DNA from: an uncultured Eubacteriales bacterium
GTDB lineage: Bacteria; Bacillota; Clostridia; Saccharofermentanales; Saccharofermentanaceae
Length of the DNA: 64,000 nt
Reading direction: 5' to 3'
Assembly: GCA_900314745.1 (NCBI GenBank)
Contig: OMWK01000006.1
Coordinates: 59,628 to 123,627 of the forward strand
Shown here: one piece after another, positions 18,977 to 27,222 of the stretch
Numbering within the stretch: position 1 is the stretch's first letter
How the letters are laid out: every line of letters begins with the position of its first letter
Program-made: the position numbers and the translations under genes
Notes under the pieces: model-generated
Told to the model about the DNA's origin: nothing
Databases searched by the model: none
What the model saw: the letters and a program-made list of their open reading frames with translations, nothing else

Positions 18977-19005
18977 AAAAATCGGGCACCCTCAGGATGC
19001 CCGAT
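18977..19005 (-). terminator. Terminator-like hairpin between rpsR and rplI
   Basis: On the minus strand ATCGGGCATCC and its partner GGTGCCCGAT form a GC-rich stem followed by TTTTATTACC, only about 12 bases before the rplI ribosome binding site. It looks like an intrinsic terminator or attenuator inside the rpsF-dnaB operon. No new promoter was recognised between it and rplI. Confidence 0.75.
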
Positions 19006-19046
19006 AATTATATACTATCTTTGATACTTTTGCGATGATCTAGTCA

Positions 19047-19325
19047 TCAGTTAGCATCGTAAGGGAGAAGTGCTACCTGGCGGGCACGCTTGATAGCTGT
19101 TGTGAGTTCCCTCTGGTGCTTAGCGCAAGTACCTGTCATTCTTCTGGGGAGGATCTTGCCTCTCTCAGAGATGAACTTACCAAGGCGTGCTGTATCGAGG
19201 AAATCGATCTGCTCAACCTTATCTGCACAGAAAGCACATGTCTTCCTTCTGTTTCTTCTGGGTCTCATCGGGCTTCCGCCAAACTCGCGGCCGGCCTTAG
19301 GTTCTCTAACATTGTTCTCAGCCAT
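19047..19325 (-). CDS. rpsR: 30S ribosomal protein S18
   Basis: Ribosomal protein that pairs with S6 in the platform of the small subunit; 92 residues. The C-terminal core ([20 protein letters not shown]) is typical. It has the zinc-ligand pattern CAFC plus CAKH, so it belongs to the zinc-binding (C+) form of S18. A basic, Arg-rich N-terminal tail precedes it. GGAGT lies upstream of the ATG, 12 bases after ssb. Confidence 0.97.
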   Translation of the reverse strand: MAENNVREPKAGREFGGSPMRPRRNRRKTCAFCADKVEQIDFLDTARLGKFISERGKILPRRMTGTCAKHQRELTTAIKRARQVALLPYDAN

Positions 19326-19337
19326 TTGTTTTACTCC

Positions 19338-19901
19338 TTAAAAACTGATGTTACCCGTATCGTCGTCGATAGGGAATGGAAGACTCAGTTCATCGTCGGA
19401 ACCCGTAAACGATGTTGTATCGTCGGGCATGTCAGGAACGATCTGCTTATTGGGGGCTACGGGAGCCTGAGAAGCTGTTCCTGCAGATGAACCCTGCTCG
19501 GGGTAAGAAGGTCTGGAATAACCGCCGTTGTTATAGTTATTGCCGCCGGAGCGCTGGGCTGTTCCGTTGCTGCCGTTGCCGTTGCTCGCGGAATCAACGA
19601 ACTCTGCCTCATCTACAACTACATCGGTTACATAACGCTTCTGTCCGTTCTGGTCATCATAGGATCTGGTCTGGATATTACCGACGATAGCAATCTTCGA
19701 ACCCTTATGGAAATAAGTGCTTATGAAGTTGGCTGTCTGTCTCCATGCTACGCAGCTGATGAAGTCTGCCTGGCGCTGACCGTTCTGATCCTTGAACTTC
19801 CTGTCAACTGCAAGAGTAAATCTGCAGACAGTTGCCTGTGAGGAAGTATTCCTGACCTCAGGATCCTTAGTAAGTCTTCCGATTAAAATAACCTTGTTCA
19901 T
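19338..19901 (-). CDS. ssb: Single-stranded DNA-binding protein
   Basis: Coats single-stranded DNA during replication and repair. The N-terminal OB-fold covers about the first 110 residues (MNKVILIGRLTKDPEVRNTS, then FTLAVDRKF and WRQTANF). A Gly/Asn/Ser-rich linker and an acidic tail follow, 187 residues in all. The tail tip, which in SSB proteins recruits partner enzymes, ends ISF instead of the usual D(D/E)(I/L)PF, although an upstream acidic segment ends with LPFPIDDD. It lies between rpsF and rpsR as in most Bacillota, with GGAGGAGAG before the ATG. Confidence 0.96.
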   Translation of the reverse strand: MNKVILIGRLTKDPEVRNTSSQATVCRFTLAVDRKFKDQNGQRQADFISCVAWRQTANFISTYFHKGSKIAIVGNIQTRSYDDQNGQKRYVTDVVVDEAEFVDSASNGNGSNGTAQRSGGNNYNNGGYSRPSYPEQGSSAGTASQAPVAPNKQIVPDMPDDTTSFTGSDDELSLPFPIDDDTGNISF

Positions 19902-19925
19902 GTTCTCTCCTCCGTAATCGGGATT

Positions 19926-20213
19926 TTACTCACCGACGCGGACAATTAAGAAACGCAGAACGCCTGTTGTGATCTTGAGAACACGCTCAAGCTCTCTGGG
20001 GAACTCGACAGGAGCTGTGAAAAGAACCTTAAAGTATGTTCCTTCCTTAGCATCATTGATCTCGTAAGCAAGCTTCTTTGTTCCGAGATTGTCGAGAGCA
20101 TCAACTGTTCCGACCTGACCGATCTTGGACTGAATGTTCTCTACGATAGAGTTAACAGTCTCCTCACCGGCAGCAGGATCGAGAACTACAACCAACTGAT
20201 ACTGATTTGCCAT
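19926..20213 (-). CDS. rpsF: 30S ribosomal protein S6
   Basis: Ribosomal protein that binds S18 in the small-subunit platform; 95 residues from the chosen ATG, a normal length. The sequence starts MANQYQLVVVLDPAAGEE and ends with the typical FPRELERVLKITTGVLRFLI. An in-frame start 63 bases upstream is rejected because GGAGGTGAATACT places the ribosome binding site at this ATG and the extra residues do not resemble S6. It is the first gene of rpsF-ssb-rpsR-rplI-dnaB-tilS-hpt-ftsH, and its leader has RNA structures around the ribosome binding site. Confidence 0.97.
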   Translation of the reverse strand: MANQYQLVVVLDPAAGEETVNSIVENIQSKIGQVGTVDALDNLGTKKLAYEINDAKEGTYFKVLFTAPVEFPRELERVLKITTGVLRFLIVRVGE

Positions 20214-20223
20214 AGTATTCACC

Positions 20224-20265
20224 TCCTTATGGACATTAGGTCCGGTACCTCGTACCGAACAAGGA
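20224..20265 (-). promoter_or_regulatory. Structured rpsF leader, candidate S6:S18 autoregulatory site
   Basis: Three competing pairings are visible in the last 50 bases of the leader. TCCTTGT (20265-20259) can pair with ATAAGGA (20230-20224) and hide the ribosome binding site. A nine-pair hairpin with a GAG loop spans 20260-20240. A smaller GGAC/GTCC hairpin spans 20243-20231 and shares its GGAC with the larger one. S6:S18 is known to repress its own mRNA in many bacteria through a structured leader with an exposed CCG; whether this leader fits that motif is an inference. Confidence 0.45.
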
Positions 20266-20291
20266 TATGCGCTCATAAAAGCGCGATGGTA

Positions 20292-20321
20292 AGAATATCA
20301 CAGCAAAAGCCGTTAAGTCAA
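20292..20321 (-). promoter_or_regulatory. Second candidate promoter of the rpsF operon
   Basis: TTGACT (20321-20316) and TATTCT (20297-20292) are 18 bases apart, with a TG extension before the -10. It lies downstream of a stronger candidate and would give a leader of about 70 bases that still holds the structured region. Confidence 0.5.
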
Positions 20322-20338
20322 GTTACTCTCTAAATCAG

Positions 20339-20380
20339 TAATTATCTCGCGTCAATTCAAAAATCGTTTTGAGATAATTA
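20339..20380. repeat. Perfect 10-base inverted repeat at the rpsF promoter
   Basis: TAATTATCTC (20339-20348) and GAGATAATTA (20371-20380) form a perfect inverted repeat with a 22-base centre. The upstream arm overlaps the -10 box of the first rpsF promoter and the start point lies at its edge, so as DNA it could be an operator. If transcription starts near 20370 the full hairpin is not in the mRNA. Confidence 0.7.
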
Positions 20381-20405
20381 TAGACACCCGAAGAGTTTTT
20401 GTCTA
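20377..20405 (-). promoter_or_regulatory. Main promoter of the rpsF-ssb-rpsR operon
   Basis: TAGACA (20405-20400; five of six matches to the -35 consensus) and a perfect TATAAT (20382-20377) are 17 bases apart. The start point would be near 20370, giving a leader of about 157 bases. The rest of this 222-base gap holds the inverted repeat, a second promoter and the structured leader. Confidence 0.75.
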
Positions 20406-20435
20406 CGAATTTCGAACAATTGTTTTGTTACAATT

Positions 20436-22196
20436 TCAGCAGAAACGCTTCGCGTTGAGATCCTTGATGATATACGGGAACAGTATTTCCAGCCAGGCCT
20501 TCAAAGCGGACACCGTATGTAGGTAGACGTCCGCCTCCTGCCCCTTCGGATCTCTTATGGAGATCGATGCGACCCTTCCGTCCTCGCCTCTCATGACAAG
20601 GCCCTTGGATGCCATGTATGAACTTAAGGAGAACACCCTTCCCTCTAGGTCAGGGTAGGCATTCAGTATCTCGAACGCCTGCGCGTCGCTTATCGTCAGC
20701 ACGAGATCATTGGAATCGTATATGGACACCTCCGCGTGCCTGCTTATGTGGTGGGTAACAGTTCCGCCCGTGACCTTGGTGAAGGCCTCGCATGTAAGCG
20801 CATCAGGCTCTCTTCCCTCCTCCGCATAAAGACCTGCGGACTCGGCGTAAAGCTCCACGCCTATTTTCACGTCGTCAGCGGAACAGAAAGGTCCCTTGCG
20901 CCTTATAAGATCGGTAAAAAGGCCTTCGCAGACAGCACCGAGATTTACGTCGTCATCGCTTACGAACAGAACGGAAGACGTGAACACATCGTCAAAATAA
21001 TCGAGCGGCACTTCATTTCCGCCCTCACCCAGAGCCTCGTAAGCCCTTGAGGGAACGTCGTCACCCTGAAGCCCCGCGGCTTTCGAGAGGCGGTTCATGT
21101 AAGCAACTTCAAGCCCGTCGCCCTTGAACCCTGCGGCAAGTATCACGTCCACCTCCTGCCTGTCGAGGAGCCTTAACCCGTCGAAAAGGCAGTGTGAAGC
21201 AGCTTCCACATCAGAAGTGTCGCCGTAGGAGTAGAACTCGAGGTGCGCCGAGAGTATGTCGTCTCCCGCCATGGAAGCGAGAGTCCTGACCTCGTCACCC
21301 GCGAAGATTCCTATTCTCGCAGCAGGATTGCCCTTCAATATCTCCTGAGCCTTCAAAATGAACGGCGATGCCATTTCGAAGAGCTTCTGCTTCTGCTCAT
21401 CGGTAAGGTCCTCGGCATAAGGGTCGATGGCCTCACAGTCCTCGGGCAGCGTAATGATAACGACCTCGCAGCCCGGAGCATAATGTCTGTATTTCATTCC
21501 GGGCGAAGAAGGAACCTGTCCCTTGCCCAAAGCACCCGCATACTCGGTGTGAGTCTTAAGAGCCTCGTCAATCATGGCACTCGTGACGGCGCCCGGACGA
21601 AGGATGACCGGAACCTCACCAGTCGCGTCGACGACGGTTGATTCAAGTCCGACCTGACACTCACCTCCGTCTATGATTCCGAACACATATCCGTCCATGT
21701 CGTTTCTTACATGAAGAGCCGTAGTCGGAGATGGACTTCCGGAAAGATTCGCGGAAGGAGCTGCAACCGGACAGCCTGCAAGCTTCAGGAATCTGTTGCA
21801 GAGAGGATGCGACGGCATTCTTATTCCAACCGTATCAAGCCCCGCCGTAACGGCTGATGGGACTTTATCGGATTTTCTCATGATGACAGTAATGGGACCC
21901 GGCATGAATGCATCCATAAGAGCCTTTGCCGCAGAAGTTACCTCGCTTACGAGCTCATCAATCTGGGACTTATCCCATATGTGGACGATCAGAGGATTAT
22001 CGCCGGGTCTTCCCTTCGCCTCGAATATCCTTCTAACCGCATTCTCATTCAGGGCATCGGCTCCGAGTCCGTAGACTGTTTCCGTCGGGAAACCGACGAC
22101 CTCACCGTTCCTTATGGCTTCCGCGCATTTGGCGAGCCCCTCATCGTCTGAAGAGCTTACGAATAACGTGTCATATATCTTCTTTCTGTCCATCAT
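20436..22196 (-). CDS. sua5: Threonylcarbamoyl-AMP synthase fused to a degenerate LMW-phosphatase-like domain
   Basis: The N-terminal part makes threonylcarbamoyl-AMP for the t6A37 modification of tRNA. YrdC domain at about residues 12-200 with FPTETVYGLG, the KxR site (K61-G-R63) and PSANLSG (147-153); the Sua5 domain follows to about residue 385. Residues 408-580 resemble a low-molecular-weight protein-tyrosine/arginine phosphatase (compare IRDPKGQEADVYLHT and SRHAEVSIYDSNDLVLTIS), but the active-site loop, normally VLFVCTGNTCRS, reads VLFVSDDDVNLG, so the nucleophilic Cys is Ser413 and the Arg is Leu419. The fused domain should be inactive. The gene overlaps prfA by four bases; the second ATG at 22193 has better spacing from AGGAAGG and may be the true start. 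Confidence 0.88.
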   Translation of the reverse strand: MMDRKKIYDTLFVSSSDDEGLAKCAEAIRNGEVVGFPTETVYGLGADALNENAVRRIFEAKGRPGDNPLIVHIWDKSQIDELVSEVTSAAKALMDAFMPGPITVIMRKSDKVPSAVTAGLDTVGIRMPSHPLCNRFLKLAGCPVAAPSANLSGSPSPTTALHVRNDMDGYVFGIIDGGECQVGLESTVVDATGEVPVILRPGAVTSAMIDEALKTHTEYAGALGKGQVPSSPGMKYRHYAPGCEVVIITLPEDCEAIDPYAEDLTDEQKQKLFEMASPFILKAQEILKGNPAARIGIFAGDEVRTLASMAGDDILSAHLEFYSYGDTSDVEAASHCLFDGLRLLDRQEVDVILAAGFKGDGLEVAYMNRLSKAAGLQGDDVPSRAYEALGEGGNEVPLDYFDDVFTSSVLFVSDDDVNLGAVCEGLFTDLIRRKGPFCSADDVKIGVELYAESAGLYAEEGREPDALTCEAFTKVTGGTVTHHISRHAEVSIYDSNDLVLTISDAQAFEILNAYPDLEGRVFSLSSYMASKGLVMRGEDGRVASISIRDPKGQEADVYLHTVSALKAWLEILFPYIIKDLNAKRFC

Positions 22197-23266
22197 GAAC
22201 CTTCCTGTTCTTTCTTAGCTGCGAGATCGACCGTCAGTGCATCGACTATCTCGTCGAGGTCTCCGTTTAATATGTCGTTGAGCTTATAGAGCGTAAGTCC
22301 TATTCGGTGGTCGGTAACTCTTCCGTCGTGATAATTATAAGTCCTTATCCTCTCGGATCTGTCACCCGTTCCGACCTGCTCACGTCTTGTCTGGTCCTCG
22401 GCATCCTTGTCGCCCGACTTGGCAAGAGCCCACAGACGCGACTGCAGAACCGCCATCGCCTTGTCCTTGTTGGCAAACTGGGATCTCTCATCCTGACACT
22501 GAACTACGATTCCCGTCGGAAGATGGGTAATCCTTATGGCTGATGACGTCTTGTTGATATGCTGACCGCCCGCACCCGAGGATCTGTATCTGTCGATCTT
22601 AAGGTCATCGGGATTGATGACAACATCCGTAGCGTCAGCTTCCGGAAGAACCGCCACGGTAGCAGTGGATGTATGTATCCTTCCTCCCGATTCTGTAACT
22701 GGCACGCGCTGTATCCTGTGAACGCCGCTCTCGAACTTAAGGCGGCTGTAGGCGCCCTGGCCGTTAACCTCGAATACGATCTCCTTATATCCGCCAAGCT
22801 CGGTGTCGTTGTAATCAACAACGCTCAATGAATAACCGTGTCTTGCCGCATATCCCTGATACATCTTATAGAGAGTCGCAGCGCACAATGCCGCTTCCTC
22901 GCCGCCGGCGCCGGCCCTGATCTCCATGATTACCGACCGCTCATCCCTCGGATCTTTGTCCGCGAGCATGATGACCAGCTCCGCCTCACTCTCCTCAAGT
23001 CTCATCTTGCCTTCGGAAAGCTGCTGGGATGCGAGCTTCTTGATATCCTCATCCTCGTCCTTAAGAAGTTCAAGAGCCTCTTCGATCTCATTCTTCGCGT
23101 CAAAATACTTCCTGACCGCCTCCGCCTTGGGAGTGATCTCGGAAAGCTCTTTGCTGAGCTTAAGATATCTGTCCTGATCCGCGATAACGGAAGGATCGGA
23201 CATGGACGACAAAAGCTCGTCGTAACGCGATGTTATCGAAGCTGCCTTAACCTCATCAAGCGGCAT
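22193..23266 (-). CDS. prfA: Peptide chain release factor 1
   Basis: Recognises UAA and UAG stop codons and releases the peptide. The 357 residues are normal. The catalytic GGQ is in SSGAGGQHINKTSSAIRITH, and the stop-codon recognition motif PxT appears as PVT in HRIQRVPVTESGG; this distinguishes RF1 from RF2 (SPF). The start overlaps the preceding gene by eleven bases and has GGAGGAAAC upstream. The methyltransferase gene prmC, often next to prfA, is not here. Confidence 0.96.
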   Translation of the reverse strand: MPLDEVKAASITSRYDELLSSMSDPSVIADQDRYLKLSKELSEITPKAEAVRKYFDAKNEIEEALELLKDEDEDIKKLASQQLSEGKMRLEESEAELVIMLADKDPRDERSVIMEIRAGAGGEEAALCAATLYKMYQGYAARHGYSLSVVDYNDTELGGYKEIVFEVNGQGAYSRLKFESGVHRIQRVPVTESGGRIHTSTATVAVLPEADATDVVINPDDLKIDRYRSSGAGGQHINKTSSAIRITHLPTGIVVQCQDERSQFANKDKAMAVLQSRLWALAKSGDKDAEDQTRREQVGTGDRSERIRTYNYHDGRVTDHRIGLTLYKLNDILNGDLDEIVDALTVDLAAKKEQEGS

Positions 23267-24002
23267 CTGCCGTTTCCTCCAAAGTAATAGTCTCTTCAGT
23301 TTCCGAAGTTTCTTCCGTCTCAGATACTGCCGGCAGATCGGTTACCGTTACGATCGCAGGATTCAGCAATGAACTTCTTATAAACTCCAGAAGCGCGTCC
23401 GCATACTCACGTCCGCCGGTAGATACTATACCCGGGTCTATAGGATTATCAAGCGGATATCTCGATATCTCGAAGAACATCGTCGCATTCTCATCGTAAT
23501 CCTTATGAATGAGAATGAGATAATCCCTGAACACATCGATGTTATTTCTTCCTATGAGAAGCACCGGCACGTGGTTATTGACGGAACTGTCCTGTATAGC
23601 GGAAAGTGCTGCTTCAGGAAGCTCGTCAGAAGTATTAATGACGATCATCATATACGGTGCGTAATCCCTCTGCTCGATATGCTCCAGGATCTGGCCGTCC
23701 TCATCGTAATTCGTAAAACCGACACTTCCCTCCGCGACCGGAAGGTTTGTGGAATCAGCGGCTCCGGGGGCAATCACCGTAACATGATCCGATATGCCGT
23801 CCATGTATTCAGGGAGTTCGCCGATCCAGTAAATGTGGTAATCAAGCTCATTCAAGGCCGCCGTCAGTTCCTCTGTCCTCTCGACGCTTTGAAGTTCGGT
23901 ATAGCTCTCGTCGACGTCCCTGACCTTGAACATCATGTAGAACACGACGATGCCGACGATAAGCAAGAATATGACGATGAGGACCGGATTACGTCCGTTC
24001 AT
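23256..24002 (-). CDS. Unknown membrane-anchored protein
   Basis: Not recognised. The 248-residue protein has one N-terminal hydrophobic segment (residues 6-24, LVLIVIFLLIVGIVVFYMMF-like) and an outer domain with alternating beta and alpha predictions by eye, followed by a Glu/Thr/Ser-rich C-terminal tail (SETEETSETEETI). The middle contains repeated hydrophobic strands (YMMIVINTSDELPEAAL, VPVLLIGRNNIDVFRDYL) suggestive of a Rossmann-like or DUF4350-like fold, but I cannot place it. It overlaps both neighbours, prfA and the SseB-like gene, so it is cotranscribed with translation functions. Confidence 0.75.
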   Translation of the reverse strand: MNGRNPVLIVIFLLIVGIVVFYMMFKVRDVDESYTELQSVERTEELTAALNELDYHIYWIGELPEYMDGISDHVTVIAPGAADSTNLPVAEGSVGFTNYDEDGQILEHIEQRDYAPYMMIVINTSDELPEAALSAIQDSSVNNHVPVLLIGRNNIDVFRDYLILIHKDYDENATMFFEISRYPLDNPIDPGIVSTGGREYADALLEFIRSSLLNPAIVTVTDLPAVSETEETSETEETITLEETADAA

Positions 24003-24732
24003 AGAAAGGCTCCGCGTCCTTAATGGCCTGCTTTACAAAGTCTTCGCAGGTATCCGCCGTTATGGGTTCAACTCCCTGAAGATAAGGAGTCAGGAATCGC
24101 CCGAATGTATCGAGAAGGTACTTCTTCTCCTCTCCTTCAGCGCTTGTCTCAACACCCAGAAGCCACTTCATGGTCTTCCTGTCGGGAGTCGTAAGAAGTC
24201 TTACATATACACGGCTGATGCGCTCTTCGTCCCTGCAAAATTCCGCGATCATCTCACGAAGCTTAGGCGGGTATGACTCGGGTTTGGCAACGACCATGTC
24301 GAGTGCATCGTCTGCCCCCGGAACGCCCATCTGCTCCTTAATCGAATTGATGAGTTCCTTTCCGAATATCACCTCGGCTGCACCGGGGTTGATTATCATT
24401 CCGTCGAGCCTTAACTTATCCTGCAGAACTACTTCCATCAGATCTTCAAAAGTCGCCTTAACGCCCTTCTGATTCTCGTCCTTTACCGATGTCTCGAAGG
24501 AACCCGTATCCGAATACGCAACTACAAATCTTCTTCCCTTATTGTCACCTACGGCGTGGAAACTGTATCTTCCGTCACGCGTGGTATCCACGGGAACTAT
24601 AAAGCAGGACGCAGCAGCGAGCTTTAAGACCTCCAGCATTTTCGCCGGGGTCCTGTCCTGTCTCATCTCGTGCATGAGCTTAAGAAGCTCATCGTTTCTT
24701 ATCTCTTCGTGTATAAAGATGTCGCCGGCCAT
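23989..24732 (-). CDS. SseB-family domain protein
   Basis: Cytoplasmic protein of 247 residues with an SseB N-terminal domain: FIVPVDTTRDGRYSFHAVGD, then RRFVVAYSDTGSFE, and LDGMIINPGAAEVIFGKELI are characteristic. In enterobacteria SseB enhances serine sensitivity, but in Bacillota these domains are of unknown function. The C-terminal 100 residues (ISRVYVRLLTTPDRKTMKWL) may form a second related domain. It starts eight bases before the AEC transporter stop and overlaps the unknown membrane protein by fourteen bases. Confidence 0.75.
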   Translation of the reverse strand: MAGDIFIHEEIRNDELLKLMHEMRQDRTPAKMLEVLKLAAASCFIVPVDTTRDGRYSFHAVGDNKGRRFVVAYSDTGSFETSVKDENQKGVKATFEDLMEVVLQDKLRLDGMIINPGAAEVIFGKELINSIKEQMGVPGADDALDMVVAKPESYPPKLREMIAEFCRDEERISRVYVRLLTTPDRKTMKWLLGVETSAEGEEKKYLLDTFGRFLTPYLQGVEPITADTCEDFVKQAIKDAEPFYERT

Positions 24733-24740
24733 ATTTACCT

Positions 24741-25673
24741 CTATCCAACATTAAACGCCGTAATGCACAGCGCTATCATAACAGGAAGAGTGAAAACCAT
24801 AAAGACCAGGGACAAAGCTACCGTCCTCGCGCAGAACTTAGGCGCACAGTCGTACCTCTCGGAATAGATAACGCTCATGGTACCCGAGGGGAGCGCCGTC
24901 ATTATGATGAGCGTAACGAGAGTGGAAGGCAGCACTACTACAAACTTCTTTATCATGATCATGGCTAGCGTCATCAGCGCCGGGAAGAGCACGAGTCTCA
25001 GAAAGCACACGGCATACGACTTCCCGTCAGCGAAAAGCTTCTTCACGTCGATCGTGGATAAAGTGGAGCCCATGATTATCATCGACAGAGGGAAAGTCAT
25101 GTTGCCGACGAGGTCAACGGCATGAACTACAGCCGCCGGGGCTCTCCACGGAACGACAAACAGAATGATCGCCGCTATGGATGCTAGTGAGACAGTATTC
25201 AGGTATTCGTTCAAAGACGGCTTTCTTCCCGAGAGAAGATGCACTCCGTAGGTGTAGAAGAATACGTTATAGACCAGGTTGTAGATGGCAGAAAGAAGAA
25301 GTCCGGGATCACCGAACAGCGAATACATTATGGGCATTCCGACGAAGCCTGTGTTCGCGAATACCGAAGTCGTGATGAATACGCGCTTCTCCCCGTCCGC
25401 GAACTTCGTCTTCCAGATAACCAGTCTTAAGACAACCAGCGACAGGAGATAATAGATACCGGAGCCAAGTGCTACGGCACCTATGGACCTTAACATGTCG
25501 GCGGAGTACTGATATTGGCTCGATGACAGAATTGAGAAAGGAAGAACGGCCTTAAGCAGAAGATCGTTGAGGACCATCCTGCCTCTGTCGTCGATAACCT
25601 TCTTCTTCGTAAGGAAGAATCCGAGAAGAAGGACTATAGCCATCTCGAAGAAGATTATGTAAAGTTCGTTCAC
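24741..25673 (-). CDS. AEC-family transporter
   Basis: Integral membrane protein of 310 residues in the auxin efflux carrier family (Mem_trans), which in bacteria exports or imports organic acids such as malate or malonate. About ten hydrophobic segments are visible, and the C-terminal half contains LPSGTMSVIYSERYDCAP, typical of the family. The GTG start overlaps the glpK stop by four bases (GTGA). No substrate can be assigned. It is placed after glpK, so export or uptake of a three-carbon acid is possible but unproven. Confidence 0.88.
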   Translation of the reverse strand: MNELYIIFFEMAIVLLLGFFLTKKKVIDDRGRMVLNDLLLKAVLPFSILSSSQYQYSADMLRSIGAVALGSGIYYLLSLVVLRLVIWKTKFADGEKRVFITTSVFANTGFVGMPIMYSLFGDPGLLLSAIYNLVYNVFFYTYGVHLLSGRKPSLNEYLNTVSLASIAAIILFVVPWRAPAAVVHAVDLVGNMTFPLSMIIMGSTLSTIDVKKLFADGKSYAVCFLRLVLFPALMTLAMIMIKKFVVVLPSTLVTLIIMTALPSGTMSVIYSERYDCAPKFCARTVALSLVFMVFTLPVMIALCITAFNVG

Positions 25674-27217
25674 TTAGACCCCTTTCCGGAAGCCACTTCA
25701 GAAGCCCTAACGGCTCTCTTGTACTCTGCAAGAAGCTTTCTTGCCTCAGTCGAAGATCTCATCGGCCTGTAGACGCTGCTCGCCTTATAAAGGCGCTCAA
25801 CCTCATCCAATGATTTATAGAATCCGGATGTAAGACCTGCGAGCATTCCGACACCTGTGGCCGTCATCTCATCCGATCTCGCTCTGGTTATTGTTACACC
25901 GAGAAGGTCAGCCTGAAGCTGCATCAGGAATTCACAGGCACAAACGCCGCCGTCCACCTTCATGTGTGTGGAAGTGATTCCCGTATCGCTCATCATGAGG
26001 TCAACGAGCTCCGTCACCTGATATGCGATGGACTCGATTGCTGCCCTTACTATGTGATTTCTGCCGGTACCGCCTGTAAGGCCGGTTATTATTCCACGAA
26101 GCTCAGGATTCCAGTAAGGAGCACCGAGACCCGAGAATGCGGGAACAAGGTATACCCCTGCGTTATCCTTCAAGGATTTGCATATGCCGTCACACTCAGA
26201 AGGATCGCTTATAAGTCCAAGCTGATCTCTAAGCCATGTGATGACCGAACCGCCCTGGAACACGCTTCCTTCGAGTGCATATACCGTCTGTCCGTCATAA
26301 GACCACGCAGCCGATGTCAGAAGACCGTTATCCGAGAACTGCGGACGCGTGCCGATGTTCATAAGGGTGAAGCAGCCCGTTCCGTAAGTCGTCTTGGAAG
26401 AGCCCATCTCGAAGCAGCCCTGACCGAACAGAGCCGCAGCCTGGTCTCCCGCGACAGCATTGATGTGTATGCCATTGAGCTTCTTCAAAGCGTCTATCTC
26501 ATTCTTAAGAAGACCTAACTCCTGAAGCTCCGTCTCATTGATGCTGATCTCACCGAAGTCGGTGCACGAAGGAACGGGATCTGCGAGGGTTCTCCTCGGA
26601 ATCTCAAACAGCTCGAGCATGTCATTCGAGTAGTCGAGCTTGTTTATATCAAAGAGCATAGTCCTCGAGCAGTTGGAATAATCGCTTAAGAAATTCTTCC
26701 TGCCCGTGAGCATATAGACAAGATATCCGTCGACCGTACCGAAGAGGAGTTCTCCGGAGAGTGCCGCCTTCTCGGTACCCGGGATATTCTCGAGTATCCA
26801 TCTCATCTTGGTTGCGGAGAAATACGGGTCGATACGAAGGCCGGTGATATGGGATATCTCCTCCTTCTTCCTCTGAATGCTCTCACGCCTGCAGATATCC
26901 GCCGTGCGCCTGCACTGCCAGACTATCGCATTGCAGTAAGGCCTTCCCGTGCTTCTCTCGAAAGCAATTACGGTCTCTCTTTGGTTAGTGATAGCAACGC
27001 TGTTGATCTTAACATTGGGGTTATTCTGCAGAATATCCGCCATAGTCATCAGAACAGAAACATAGAGTTCTGAAGCATCGTGCTCAACAAAGCCCGGTGC
27101 CGGGTAATGCTGTTCTATCGTTACGGCTGAAGACTTGATTATGCTTCCGTCCTTCCCGAGAAGGAAAGCCTTAGTCGAAGTCGTACCCTGATCTACGGCA
27201 AGTATGTATTCTTTCAA
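25670..27217 (-). CDS. glpK: Glycerol kinase
   Basis: Phosphorylates glycerol to glycerol-3-phosphate in the cytoplasm. FGGY-family signatures: AVDQGTTSTKAFLL at the start, and DGGVCACEFLMQLQADLLGV in the C-terminal domain. About 515 residues from the chosen start. A GTG nine bases upstream is also in frame, but there the ribosome binding site AGAAGG would abut the codon; from the TTG the protein begins (M)KEYILAVDQGTT like other glycerol kinases. No glpF or glpD lies nearby; malQ precedes it and an AEC transporter follows. Confidence 0.95.
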   Translation of the reverse strand: MKEYILAVDQGTTSTKAFLLGKDGSIIKSSAVTIEQHYPAPGFVEHDASELYVSVLMTMADILQNNPNVKINSVAITNQRETVIAFERSTGRPYCNAIVWQCRRTADICRRESIQRKKEEISHITGLRIDPYFSATKMRWILENIPGTEKAALSGELLFGTVDGYLVYMLTGRKNFLSDYSNCSRTMLFDINKLDYSNDMLELFEIPRRTLADPVPSCTDFGEISINETELQELGLLKNEIDALKKLNGIHINAVAGDQAAALFGQGCFEMGSSKTTYGTGCFTLMNIGTRPQFSDNGLLTSAAWSYDGQTVYALEGSVFQGGSVITWLRDQLGLISDPSECDGICKSLKDNAGVYLVPAFSGLGAPYWNPELRGIITGLTGGTGRNHIVRAAIESIAYQVTELVDLMMSDTGITSTHMKVDGGVCACEFLMQLQADLLGVTITRARSDEMTATGVGMLAGLTSGFYKSLDEVERLYKASSVYRPMRSSTEARKLLAEYKRAVRASEVASGKGSK

Positions 27218-27222
27218 AGCAG

